Of a stretch of DNA of 64,000 bases, positions 1 to 8,251 are shown one piece after another. This stretch comes from Salinibaculum litoreum (GTDB lineage: Archaea; Halobacteriota; Halobacteria; Halobacteriales; Haloarculaceae): contig CP046866.1 in the NCBI GenBank assembly GCA_009789175.1, positions 2,542,001 through 2,606,000 of the forward strand, in the 5' to 3' direction. The notes below the pieces were generated by a model, which was given only the letters and a program-made list of their open reading frames with translations, was not told the DNA's origin and did not search any database. The translations under genes were made by a program, and so were the position numbers. Within the stretch, counting starts at the first letter, position 1, and each line of letters opens with the position of its first letter.

Positions 1-690
1 GCCGGCCTCGCGTGCCCGCCGTGCGACCTGCTCGGTGGCGTCTTCGCCGACGGATTCGAGTTCGGAGAGGACCTCCCCGGGCGTCGCGATGCCGGGACTC
101 GACACCCCAGTGCCGACGTAGACGACGTGAACAGCATGGACCCGTGCGCCCGTTTGCTCGGCAACGGCGAGTCCGTGTTCGACGGCCGGTTCGACCGCGT
201 CACTGCCGTCGGTCGGAACGAGCACCTCCTCGAAATCGATTGCCGCGTCGATGGTCCCGTCGTCGGGGACACGGGTCGTGAGCACCGGCACGTCGGCGTG
301 GCTGACGACCCGCTCGGCGACACTGCCCAGAACCGTCCGACGAACCCCGGTCCGACCGTGGGTCCCCATCGTGATGAGGTCGATGTCGGCTTCCTCGACG
401 TAATCGAGGATGGTCGCCGACGGCCGGCCGGTTCGGACATCGGTCTGTACCTCGGCAGTCTCCAGTCGCTGTTCGGTGTCCCGAATCGACTCGCGGGCGT
501 CGGCTCTCAGTTCGTCGATGAACTCCTCGCCGACCCCGCCTGCCGAGAAGGGGCCGGCGTGTGCGTCGATATCGACGGCACAGAGCAAGTGGACCGACGC
601 ATCGAACGTCGCCGCAAGATACTCGGCGTGGACCGCCGCCCTGGCCGCGTGGTCGCTTCCGTCGGTTGGCACCAGAATATCGTCGTACAT
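1..690 (-). CDS. Universal stress protein, tandem UspA domains (3' end outside window)
   Basis: Read on the minus strand from ATG at 690, the protein begins MYDDILVPTDGSD, the usual start of a UspA domain. The first domain ends in a G-x2-G-x9-G-S ATP-binding pattern (GRTGVRRTVLGS). A second UspA domain begins near residue 155 with EVLVPTDGSD, so this is a two-domain protein (family size about 280-290 residues). About 230 residues are visible and the C-terminal end lies beyond position 1. UspA proteins are cytosolic ATP-binding stress or signalling proteins; the exact role cannot be told from sequence. It is divergent from the gene at 814, and a TATA-like TTTTAAGCC lies about 25 bp upstream of its start. 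Confidence 0.93.
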   Translation of the reverse strand, partial: MYDDILVPTDGSDHAARAAVHAEYLAATFDASVHLLCAVDIDAHAGPFSAGGVGEEFIDELRADARESIRDTEQRLETAEVQTDVRTGRPSATILDYVEEADIDLITMGTHGRTGVRRTVLGSVAERVVSHADVPVLTTRVPDDGTIDAAIDFEEVLVPTDGSDAVEPAVEHGLAVAEQTGARVHAVHVVYVGTGVSSPGIATPGEVLSELESVGEDATEQVARRAREAG

Positions 691-813
691 ACCTACGCCG
701 AGACGCGCCGAGGGCTTAAAACCGACAGCGGAATGGCACACACTGGGGATGGGCTGGGCCGCGCTGCGGCCAGTCGACAAAGCTTCATTGTCTGTGCCAC
801 GGTATCAAAAGTC

Positions 814-1257
814 ATGGCAGCAAACATCGGCGAGGAACTGGACGAGTACGAGACGGCGGCGTTTCTCCGCGAGCAGGGGCTGGGGGTGGTGAGTCTCGCA
901 ACAGCGGGCGAGGCGTATGCGGTACCGATGGCGTTCGCCTATGACGAGGACAGGAACCGGTGTCTCCTCCGGTTCGTCATGGGCGAGGAGAGTCGCAAGC
1001 GGTCGGTTCTCGCGGGGACCGGGACGGCGACACTCGTGACATTCGAGTGGCACGGGGCCGACGACTGGCGAAGCGCCGTCGCACGCGGGCCAATCGAAGA
1101 ACTGCCTAATGAGGACCTCGCGGAGGCGGCGGCGCTGTTCTCGGAACTGGGAGCCGAGGCCGCACTCGACGTGTTCAACGGGCCGATTTCGGACTACGAG
1201 ACGGGGTGGTACGCGCTGGAAATCGAGGAGGTGACCGGCCGCGGCGCGTTCGAGTGA
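814..1257 (+). CDS. Pyridoxamine 5'-phosphate oxidase-like flavin-binding protein
   Basis: The 147-residue protein has the small split-barrel pattern of haloarchaeal PNPOx-like proteins: an N-terminal helix (LDEYETAAFLREQGLGVVSLA), strands with YAVPMAFAYD, then RKRSVLAGTGTATLVTFEW and a C-terminal TGWYALEIEEVTGR. Family members bind FMN or F420; which cofactor this one uses is not visible. The open frame continues upstream, but ATG at 814 starts the conserved homology and follows the divergent intergenic region shared with the UspA gene. It is probably monocistronic. Confidence 0.8.
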   Translation: MAANIGEELDEYETAAFLREQGLGVVSLATAGEAYAVPMAFAYDEDRNRCLLRFVMGEESRKRSVLAGTGTATLVTFEWHGADDWRSAVARGPIEELPNEDLAEAAALFSELGAEAALDVFNGPISDYETGWYALEIEEVTGRGAFE

Positions 1258-1322
1258 GCGGGCTGGTCGGGGCCGGACACGCCACCCCCGACAGTCAATA
1301 GCAGGGAGGGACACACCCCGGT

Positions 1323-2966
1323 ATGTCTCTCAGGAACCGGAAGGCGCTCTCCTATCTCGCGCTGGTCGTCGTCACGACCGTCGTGTTGACGCTGGTCTAC
1401 AACACTGGGATGGCTGTCTGGGAGGGGCGGCCACGGCCGCTGTATCGCTCGCTGGAGGTCGTCATCCAGAGTTTCACGACGACCGGCTACGGCGAGGACG
1501 CACCGTGGCAGACCCCGCAGATGAACCTGCTGGTCATCCTGATGCAGTTCACCGGCATCGGGTTGATACTCACCGCCGTCGATATCTTCGCGGTCCCGTG
1601 GCTTCGGGACGCCCTCTCGCCGACGGCACCGACGACTGCACCCGAACAGGAGGGACACATCGTCGTCTGTGGACACACGCCCCGAACGGAGGCACTCATC
1701 GAGGAACTCGACGCCAGGGAGCAGGCGTTCGTCCTCGTCGAGCGAGACGAGACACGGGCACAGCGCCTGCACGAAAACGAATACGCGGTCGTCCACGGCG
1801 ACCCGGAATCGACTGACGTGCTCCGGGCGGCCCACGTCGAGACCGCTCGCGCCGTCGTCGCCGATGTCGCCGACGACACGAACGCGAGTATCGTCCTCTC
1901 GGTGCGGGCCGTCGACCCCGACGTACAGATAGTAACCTTAGTCGAGGACGCCGAACTCGCGGAGTACCACAGCGTCGCCGGTGCCGACGAGGTGCTGTCA
2001 CCGCGGCAGTTGCTCGGGGAGCAACTGGCTGCGGAGTTGCCGACGACGGTCACGACGACCGTCTCGGAGGGTGTCAGTATCGGCGAGGCGTTCGAACTCG
2101 TCGAGTTCGCTGTCGAGGAGAGCAGCGAACTCGCGGGCAACACCTTCGGAGAGGTGAGCCTCCGGGAGCAGTTTGGCGTGAACGTCCTCGGCGCGTGGCT
2201 CGATGGAACGTTTCAGACCCCGGTTTCCCCCAACACTGAACTCGACCCGGGGACGCGACTGCTGGCGGCCGGCGACCCCGACCGACTGGCGGAGCTCCGG
2301 GAGGCGATGGCGTCGACGGTGCGCCCGCTCTCGCCACAGCGGGTCATCGTCGCCGGCTACGGCGACTCCGGACAGGCCGCCGAGGACGTACTGTCGGAGA
2401 CCAGTTCGCGCGTGACAGTCGTCGACAGGAAGGAGGCGGACGCCGTCGACGTGGTCGGTGACGCACGCGACCCGGACGTGCTGGCGGATGCGGGACTCGC
2501 GGACGCCTCGGCGCTGGTGTTGATGATCGGCGACGACACCGCCGCCATCCTGTCGACGCTGATTGCGCGGGAGCGAAACCCCGACGTTCGCATCGTCGTC
2601 CGGGCAAACGAGGAGGAGAACATCGAGAAACTCTACCGGGCGGGCGCGGACTATGTCCAGTCGCTTGCGACGACCAGCGGCCGCATGCTCGCCTCCACGG
2701 TCTTCGAGGACGAGGACATCCTCACCTACAGCGAGCAGATAAGCGTCGTCCGCCTACCGGCAGCGAGACTGGCCGGGCGGACAATCGTGGACGCCGCCAT
2801 CCGCTCGCGGACGGGCTGTACGGTGGTCGCAATCGTCCGCGACGGCGACACCATCACCGATTTCGACCCCGCACGCTTCGAGTTCCGGGCGGACGACGAC
2901 GTCATCGTCGCCGGCACCGACGAGAGCACGACCACCTTCGAGAGCGAGTTCGGAACGCCCGCCTAG
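1323..2966 (+). CDS. Two-RCK potassium channel protein (2TM pore plus two TrkA-N/TrkA-C modules)
   Basis: The 547-residue protein has two membrane segments (about 11-29 and 66-88) with a pore loop between them that carries the selectivity-filter sequence TTTGYGE (residues 52-58). It continues with a TrkA-N Rossmann domain (HIVVCGHTPRTEALIEEL, from about 111), a TrkA-C domain, a second TrkA-N (RVIVAGYGDSGQAAEDVL) and a second TrkA-C ending near residue 540. This is the MthK-like ligand-gated K+ channel design with two RCK modules on one chain, located in the cytoplasmic membrane. The stop codon TAG at 2964-2966 forms part of a direct repeat flanking the insertion element just downstream, so the insertion set the 3' environment of this gene. 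Confidence 0.9.
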   Translation: MSLRNRKALSYLALVVVTTVVLTLVYNTGMAVWEGRPRPLYRSLEVVIQSFTTTGYGEDAPWQTPQMNLLVILMQFTGIGLILTAVDIFAVPWLRDALSPTAPTTAPEQEGHIVVCGHTPRTEALIEELDAREQAFVLVERDETRAQRLHENEYAVVHGDPESTDVLRAAHVETARAVVADVADDTNASIVLSVRAVDPDVQIVTLVEDAELAEYHSVAGADEVLSPRQLLGEQLAAELPTTVTTTVSEGVSIGEAFELVEFAVEESSELAGNTFGEVSLREQFGVNVLGAWLDGTFQTPVSPNTELDPGTRLLAAGDPDRLAELREAMASTVRPLSPQRVIVAGYGDSGQAAEDVLSETSSRVTVVDRKEADAVDVVGDARDPDVLADAGLADASALVLMIGDDTAAILSTLIARERNPDVRIVVRANEEENIEKLYRAGADYVQSLATTSGRMLASTVFEDEDILTYSEQISVVRLPAARLAGRTIVDAAIRSRTGCTVVAIVRDGDTITDFDPARFEFRADDDVIVAGTDESTTTFESEFGTPA

Positions 2967-2987
2967 AGCGAGAGGGTGTCATAGAAC
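2963..2987. repeat. Left terminal inverted repeat with flanking direct repeat
   Basis: The 14-bp arm GGGTGTCATAGAAC at 2974-2987 is the exact reverse complement of 3492-3505. Just outside it, CTAGAGCGA at 2963-2971 recurs in direct orientation at 3507-3515. The direct repeat includes the channel gene's TAG stop codon. Confidence 0.85.
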
Positions 2988-3506
2988 AGTTACCATGCCC
3001 CCCAGCTACACGGGCTGAATTGCTCGATACAGTGGGCAATTGTACGAAAGACAGCACCCTCATTGACCACCGGCTCAATAATATTTCATTAGATAAACGT
3101 GTCCAGAAAAACACTCTGGATAGCATGGCCCGCCAACTGTGGCGCTTAGCACTCAAAATAATAAAAACCGTTCTGCTGGTTTCAGTGGTTATCGTTATCC
3201 CGACAATGTGCTTGGTGCTGTTATTAGCTCTAATGACTCCTGAAACCAAGGGGTTACAGCCATTTGAGAGCCTGCTCTGGATGCCAACAGTATTGGCAAT
3301 GACACTACTAAGCTACTATTTTTATAAGGGCCTGCGTGACTCCCGTGAGCAACACTGAGAGTGAGTACGAACAGGCGTTGAGATTGGCACACAATGTACC
3401 CCACAGTGAAGCAGAGTAGCGGTCAGTTCGCAGGTCTAGTGAACAGCGTGTTCTGACAGTTCCACGCCGGAAAATAACCTCCTTGTGAAGAGTTCTATGA
3501 CACCCG
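2972..3506. mobile_element. Non-autonomous insertion element (MITE-like) of about 535 bp
   Basis: A segment visibly richer in A and T than its surroundings is bounded by perfect 14-bp inverted repeats (2974-2987 and 3492-3505) and flanked by a 9-bp direct repeat, CTAGAGCGA, at 2963-2971 and 3507-3515. This is the signature of a transposition event with target-site duplication. No transposase is encoded; the only credible gene inside is the short membrane-protein frame at 3125-3358. I cannot name the parent insertion-sequence family: an 8-9 bp duplication fits several (for example IS1595/ISH4-like or IS5-like), and a comparison with ISfinder ends would decide. The innermost flanking bases next to the arms differ by one or two, so element ends are exact only to about 2 bp. 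Confidence 0.75.
3125..3358 (+). CDS. Small two-segment membrane protein inside the insertion element
   Basis: A 77-residue protein starting at ATG 3125 with two hydrophobic stretches (about residues 8-36 and 50-66), basic ends and none of the acidic bias seen in neighbouring genes. An in-frame TTG start at 3020 would add 35 residues of unconvincing sequence. I recognise no family. Its codon use is AT-rich like the rest of the element, so it is either cargo or a remnant of the parent element. Translation is not proven. Confidence 0.45.
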   Translation: MARQLWRLALKIIKTVLLVSVVIVIPTMCLVLLLALMTPETKGLQPFESLLWMPTVLAMTLLSYYFYKGLRDSREQH

Positions 3507-3515
3507 CTAGAGCGA
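3492..3515. repeat. Right terminal inverted repeat with flanking direct repeat
   Basis: GTTCTATGACACCC at 3492-3505 is the inverted copy of the left arm, and CTAGAGCGA at 3507-3515 repeats the left flank. The right end sits about 55 bp upstream of the MBL-fold gene at 3569, so it could influence that gene's promoter. Confidence 0.85.
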
Positions 3516-3568
3516 AACAAGACAGTCCGGGCCGAACGTTTTTGCCCGCCGGCAGTGCACTACCGGCC

Positions 3569-4480
3569 ATGGCACTCGGTGACATCTACGAGGCGACCGC
3601 AGGCGATAGCACCGACCTCTACTACGTCGATACGGAGATGTACGACACCCCCGAGTACGGCTCCATCTACATTCTGGATGCGGAGCGACCGGCACTGGTC
3701 GATACCGGTATCGGCCGGCGCTACGAGGTCATCCTCGATGCACTCGAAGAGGTGGGCATCGCACCCGAAGAGCTTGCAGTCATCGCACCGACTCACGTCC
3801 ACCTGGACCACGCCGGCGGTGCCGGCTATCTGGCAGAGGCCTGTCCCAACGCCGAGGTGTACGTCCACGAAGTGGGTGTCGACCACCTCGTCGACCCCGG
3901 CCGGCTCTGGGAGGGGACGAAACAGGCCGTCGAAGACCAAATCGAGTTCTACGCCGAACCAGAGCCCGTCGACGAGGAGCGAATCACCGCACTCGAAGAC
4001 GGCGACACGATAGACCTCGGCGGCCACCGTCTGGAGGTCCATCACGCGCCCGGACACGCCCCCCACCAGGCAGTCTACTACGACCCCGTCTGTGACGGCG
4101 TGTTCACCGCCGACGCAGCCGGCATCTGTACGCCCGGGACCGATGGGGTCCGTCAGACGAGTCCGCCGCCGACGTTCGACCTGCCACAGGTACTCGCGGA
4201 TATAGAGTTGCTTCAGGACCTGGACCCGTCGGCGCTGTACTACGGTCACTTCGGTGACTTCCCGGCGGCCGACCGGCTGGCGGAGTACGCCGAGGTCACC
4301 GAGGAGTGGGTCGCCGAAGTCGAACGCGTCCGTGCGGAACTCGACGACGACGAGGCGGTTATCGAACACTTCCAGGAGGTGACCGACGCCACCGAGGTGT
4401 GGGGAACGCGCAAGGGCCGCGACGAGGAGCGGCTCAACGTCCGGGGCGTCCTGCGGTATCTTGACCACCGCGACAGCTAA
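3569..4480 (+). CDS. Metallo-beta-lactamase-fold hydrolase
   Basis: The 303-residue protein has the metal-binding motif THVHLDHAGG (near residue 83), a later HAPGHAPHQAVYY segment and a YYGHFG segment, as in the glyoxalase II/MBL-fold hydrolase group, which bind two metal ions and hydrolyse thioesters or related substrates. The start is set at ATG 3569 (MALGDIYEATAG), where family similarity begins, rather than the open frame upstream that runs back into the insertion element. The C-terminal half has a helical insertion (VTEEWVAEVERVRAEL) common in haloarchaeal members. The substrate is unknown. Confidence 0.88.
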   Translation: MALGDIYEATAGDSTDLYYVDTEMYDTPEYGSIYILDAERPALVDTGIGRRYEVILDALEEVGIAPEELAVIAPTHVHLDHAGGAGYLAEACPNAEVYVHEVGVDHLVDPGRLWEGTKQAVEDQIEFYAEPEPVDEERITALEDGDTIDLGGHRLEVHHAPGHAPHQAVYYDPVCDGVFTADAAGICTPGTDGVRQTSPPPTFDLPQVLADIELLQDLDPSALYYGHFGDFPAADRLAEYAEVTEEWVAEVERVRAELDDDEAVIEHFQEVTDATEVWGTRKGRDEERLNVRGVLRYLDHRDS

Positions 4481-4566
4481 TCACCACCACACTGGGATAG
4501 AGACGACTGAATTGGGGACGTTTATACACGGTGAGGGCGTTTCTCGGGACACATGGAGGTGGTGCT

Positions 4567-6495
4567 GTGGCAGCAAACGAGTTGATACTGCTGGTGGCGG
4601 GAATCATCGCACTGGGTGTCATCGCCCAGTTACTGGCGAACCGCTACGAAGTGCCGAGCATCATCTTCTATCTCGCAGCCGGCATCGCACTCGGCCCGGA
4701 GGGTGCTGGCTTCATCACACCGGACTCCTTCGGCGCGGGGCTGCCGACTATCGTCGGCCTCGCGGTGGCGATTATCGTCTTCGAGGGCGCGTTCCACCTG
4801 AAAATCGACCGGCTTCGCGAAGCGCCCGCCGCGACGTTCCGGCTGGTCACCGTCGGCGCGGTCATCGCGCTCGTCGGGACCGCTGTCGTCGCACGCTTCG
4901 CGCTGGGCATCGAGTGGTCGCTGGCCTTTCTCATCGGTGCGTTGCTCGTCGCCACCGGCCCGACGGTCATCACGCCGATACTGGAAGTCGTCCCCGTCAG
5001 GGACCACGTCGCGGCGGCGCTGGAGACGGAAGGTATCGTCAACGACGTGACGGCAGCGATTCTCGCCGTGGTCTTCTTCCAGGTCGTCAACCCGACGACG
5101 GCCGACAACGGGCTGATTTCCGACTTCACCGCCCGACTGGGAACCGGCGTCCTCATCGGCCTGGTCGTCGCCGGCGTGGTCTATTACCTGTTGCAGTACG
5201 TCGACCTCTCGCCGGGGTCGGCCCCACAGAGCGCACGCCTGCTCGTCCTCGCCGGGGCACTGGTCTCGTACGCGCTCGCCAACGCACAACTGGCAGAGGC
5301 CGGTGTCGCCGCCGCCGCAACGGCCGGTATCGTCCTCGGAAACGTGGACATCCCCTACGAGAAAAACGTCACTGACTTCAAAGGCGACATCACGCTGCTT
5401 GTCCTCTCCTTTGTGTTCATCACACTTGCGGCGCTGTTGCGGGCGGACGTGTTGTTCGAACTCGCACTCCCGAAGCTTATCGTCGTTGGGGCCGTCGCGC
5501 TGGTGTTGCGGCCGCTGCTCGTGTTCATCTCGACCAGAGGCGGCCAGTTCACCAGAAACGAGCGGGTGTTGATGAGTGCCATCGGACCCCGCGGCATCAT
5601 TCCGGCGTCGGTGGCGACGCTGTTTGCCGTCGAACTCCGGGCACAGGCCAGTGAACTCCGGGCAGAAGCGGCAGCGACGACGGGCCCGGAGTCAGCGGAG
5701 TTACTAGAGCAGGCGACACTGCTGTCGAATCAGGCCGACATTCTGGTCGGCACCGTCTTTCTGGTCATCCTCGTGACCGTCGTCTTCGAGGGTGGCCTCG
5801 CGCGATACATTGCGGAATACCTGGACGTGATACCAATGCGTGTCATCATCGTCGGCGGTGGAACGGTGGGCCGTGCGCTCGCCGACCGCCTCGAAGACCG
5901 TGGAGAGAACGTTGTACTGATCGAAGAGGACGGAGCCGTGGTAGAGGACGCACGAAACGAAGGATACACCGTGGAGATGGGTGACGGGACGGATATGGAC
6001 TTCCTCCGGAGTGCCGGGGCCGAGAACGCCAAAACCGTCGTCGCCGCAACGGCGGACGACGACACCAACCTGCTGGTCTCCCAGCTCGTCAAATCGCGAT
6101 TCGACACCGACAACATCCTCGCGCGGGCCAACAACCCCGACAACGTCGAGGCCTTCGAGGAACTCGGGGTCAACACCATCGACTCGGCGATGGCGACAGC
6201 GTGGGCCATCGACAACCAGATAGAGCGCCCCGCCCTCGCACAGTGGATGACCCAGGTCGGCGGCACCGGGGACGCACAGGAGGTCGCAGTCAGCAACGAG
6301 GAACTCATCGGGAAGTCCATCGAGGAGGTCGGGCCGATGTTGCCCGACGCCTGTCTCATCGCGCTGGTGAGCCACGAGGGAGAGACGGTGGTCCCGACCG
6401 CCGACTACGTCATCGAAGACGGTGACAAACTGACGTTGCTCGGGCAACACGACCCCGTGCGGGAAGGCATGCAGATGTGTCGCGGCGAGGACTAG
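4567..6495 (+). CDS. CPA-type cation/proton antiporter with C-terminal RCK (TrkA-N/TrkA-C) domain
   Basis: A 642-residue membrane protein. Residues 1-415 form about 12 hydrophobic segments of the Na_H_Exchanger family, including the GTAVVARFALGIEWSLAFL and LVATGPTVITPIL regions (the TGPT motif of CPA transporters). From residue 424 (MRVIIVGGGTVGRALADRL) a TrkA-N nucleotide-binding domain follows, then a TrkA-C domain. It likely exchanges Na+ or K+ for H+ under nucleotide control. The start is GTG at 4567: the GGAGGT Shine-Dalgarno-like sequence at 4556-4561 is well placed for it. A TATA-like TTTATACAC lies near 4519. Confidence 0.9.
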   Translation: MAANELILLVAGIIALGVIAQLLANRYEVPSIIFYLAAGIALGPEGAGFITPDSFGAGLPTIVGLAVAIIVFEGAFHLKIDRLREAPAATFRLVTVGAVIALVGTAVVARFALGIEWSLAFLIGALLVATGPTVITPILEVVPVRDHVAAALETEGIVNDVTAAILAVVFFQVVNPTTADNGLISDFTARLGTGVLIGLVVAGVVYYLLQYVDLSPGSAPQSARLLVLAGALVSYALANAQLAEAGVAAAATAGIVLGNVDIPYEKNVTDFKGDITLLVLSFVFITLAALLRADVLFELALPKLIVVGAVALVLRPLLVFISTRGGQFTRNERVLMSAIGPRGIIPASVATLFAVELRAQASELRAEAAATTGPESAELLEQATLLSNQADILVGTVFLVILVTVVFEGGLARYIAEYLDVIPMRVIIVGGGTVGRALADRLEDRGENVVLIEEDGAVVEDARNEGYTVEMGDGTDMDFLRSAGAENAKTVVAATADDDTNLLVSQLVKSRFDTDNILARANNPDNVEAFEELGVNTIDSAMATAWAIDNQIERPALAQWMTQVGGTGDAQEVAVSNEELIGKSIEEVGPMLPDACLIALVSHEGETVVPTADYVIEDGDKLTLLGQHDPVREGMQMCRGED

Positions 6496-6502
6496 GGCCT
6501 TT

Positions 6503-6937
6503 TTACTCCCCAGGGACTTCCGTGTGGTCAGCCCACGGCGTCTGGTCGCCCTGGCCGCCGGTCTTGTAGGTGCCGTGAGCGGTGGCGACGTGAGTCCCCT
6601 CGACATCGTGAATTTCGACGCGGGTCATCGCCAGGTGGTCGCCCGAGCGGACCACTTCCGCGTCCGCAACGAGGTCGGTCGTCGCCGGGGCGAGATAGTC
6701 AACGCGCATGTCGACCGTCGGCGAGACCGCCTGAGAAAGAGAGATAACCGCAGCACCGCCAGCGGTGTCGGCCAGCGCGTAGGTCGCGCCGCCGTGAATC
6801 ACTTCGCCGGCAGGGTTCGAGCGCAGGTCGTCTTCGAAGGGGAGGCGCGCTTCGGCAGCGCCCTCCTCGACGGTCTCGACTTCGATACCCAGCAGTCGGG
6901 CGAACGGGCTCTGGTTGAACAGCGCGGCAAGATCCAT
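6503..6937 (-). CDS. PaaI-type hotdog-fold thioesterase
   Basis: The 144-residue protein carries the hotdog thioesterase pattern N-PAGEVIHGGATYALADTAG, in which the HGG turn and following acidic residue form the active site, and VDMRVDYLAPA. Members hydrolyse acyl-CoA thioesters, often phenylacetyl-CoA derivatives; the substrate here is not known. The start at ATG 6937 (MDLAALFNQSPFARLLGIEV) fits family length. It is convergent with the antiporter, whose stop is only 7 bp away. Confidence 0.88.
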   Translation of the reverse strand: MDLAALFNQSPFARLLGIEVETVEEGAAEARLPFEDDLRSNPAGEVIHGGATYALADTAGGAAVISLSQAVSPTVDMRVDYLAPATTDLVADAEVVRSGDHLAMTRVEIHDVEGTHVATAHGTYKTGGQGDQTPWADHTEVPGE

Positions 6938-7014
6938 ACGGGAGGGAGCACGGCCTGGCTGAAAAGCCTCCTCGAACGGGCAGCAACGGGTCAGGCGTGG
7001 TTCGACCGACCCGG

Positions 7015-7407
7015 TCACATCTCCAGTGCGACGAAGTCGATGTCGTGGTCGAGCATGTACTCCCGGAACGCGCCGACAATCTCGGGGAGATGCGGGAAGA
7101 TGCCCCGCTCGAAGGCGGCAACTGCGACCATATCGTCGACGAAGCCGGTAAACAGCACCTTGTCGTCTGCCACCTTGATGACCTGATTGACGTTCTCGGC
7201 GTCCATCGCATGCTCGTAGGATTCCCTGGCAGTGACCTCGTGCAGTTCCTGTGAGATGAGTTGCTCCCGGCGCTCGGTCCAGTCCAGGTCATCGCGGAGT
7301 TCATGCACCGTCACGTCTTCGGTCTCTGGGTCGATACTGACGAAGAACCGAAGCCGGTCGGCCGCGTGGTCGGCAGTGATAGCCGCCATATCAGCGAGCA
7401 CGGACAT
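7015..7407 (-). CDS. Conserved haloarchaeal protein of unknown function
   Basis: A 130-residue acidic, soluble protein starting MSVLADMAAITADHAADRL. No metal-binding or catalytic motif stands out, and it reads as an alpha/beta domain. It is followed downstream on the same strand by the thioesterase and preceded by the DUF47-like gene, with modest spacing, so the three may be co-transcribed. I do not recognise a function. Confidence 0.75.
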   Translation of the reverse strand: MSVLADMAAITADHAADRLRFFVSIDPETEDVTVHELRDDLDWTERREQLISQELHEVTARESYEHAMDAENVNQVIKVADDKVLFTGFVDDMVAVAAFERGIFPHLPEIVGAFREYMLDHDIDFVALEM

Positions 7408-7443
7408 ACGCTATCGTGCGCAGCCAGACCATTCAATCTATGC

Positions 7444-8115
7444 CTACAACGTCGCGGACTGCATCGCCAGCAGGTGTTCGGCAGTGTCTTCGATGGCATC
7501 CATCGCCGCATCGAGCGCCACCAGTAACTCACGGACGACCAGCGCATCAGCCGTGTCGGAGTCATCGAAGGCCGCTCCGATGCCGTCGTACTTGTGTGCA
7601 TCACAGGCCGACTCCAGTGCGACGATTGTATCCACGTCGTCGGCCAGCGTAATCGGGTCGCCACCGGTCACCAGCGTCTCGACGTAGGCTTCGATGACAC
7701 CGGTGAGGATGGTCGTGCCCTCGACGACGAGCGCCCCCATCTCCCTGAGCGCGTGCAGCGTCTCCTCGGCCAGGTCAGGCCCCATCGCGGAGAGTTGCCG
7801 GACGAACTGCTCGGCGTGGTTGGGAATCTCGTCGACGCGGGTGTAGAGACGGATGACATCGTCGACGCGCAGATACACGTCCGTATAATTCGGCGGCAGC
7901 GACTCGCCCAGAAGCGTCGTCAGCTCCCGCAGCGTGGCGTCACACTCCGATTCCTGTGTGTTCAGGCGGTCGACGGCCGCCAGAAAGGCCTCCGGGTCGG
8001 CCCCATACGCGTCCAGCGCATCCGGGAGGTGTGCTGTCGTCGTCTCGACCTGGTCGAGATACGTTGTCGTACGAGACTGCACTTCGTCTGCGAAAGCACC
8101 GGTGACAGTCGCCAT
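7444..8115 (-). CDS. DUF47/PhoU-like protein
   Basis: The 223-residue all-helical protein has repeated heptad-like helices (QVETTTAHLPDALDAY, HAEQFVRQLSAMGPDL) and the E/D-rich ESACDAHKYDG segment of DUF47 proteins, which resemble PhoU and often accompany phosphate or metal transport. No phosphate transporter lies nearby here, so its role is open. The preferred start is ATG 8115; an adjacent in-frame GTG at 8118 would add one residue. Confidence 0.8.
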   Translation of the reverse strand: MATVTGAFADEVQSRTTTYLDQVETTTAHLPDALDAYGADPEAFLAAVDRLNTQESECDATLRELTTLLGESLPPNYTDVYLRVDDVIRLYTRVDEIPNHAEQFVRQLSAMGPDLAEETLHALREMGALVVEGTTILTGVIEAYVETLVTGGDPITLADDVDTIVALESACDAHKYDGIGAAFDDSDTADALVVRELLVALDAAMDAIEDTAEHLLAMQSATL

Positions 8116-8156
8116 CACGGGATAGGTTCGGCCAGCGACTTCAAAGGGTTGCTAAG

Positions 8157-8170
8157 AGGGCTATATATGC
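8157..8170 (-). promoter_or_regulatory. TATA-like element upstream of the DUF47-like gene
   Basis: On the minus strand GCATATATAGCC lies about 45 bp upstream of the ATG at 8115, a good archaeal TATA-box candidate. The start of transcription is inferred, not seen. Confidence 0.5.
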
Positions 8171-8251
8171 CTCCCGAGGCCAACAGGGCCGAATCACCGG
8201 CTCGCGAAACAGCTGGGACAAAAACCAGTCCTCACTCCGCTCGGACTGTCC

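Noticed and set aside
127-813. Plus-strand open frame extending the PNPOx-like gene upstream.
   Set aside because: It is antisense to the UspA gene, which has clear family motifs on the minus strand; conserved homology begins only at 814.
4461-5375. Long plus-strand frame rich in Arg within the antiporter gene.
   Set aside because: The Arg/Pro/Gly-rich composition is typical of out-of-frame reading of GC-rich haloarchaeal genes; the antiporter frame has full family motifs.
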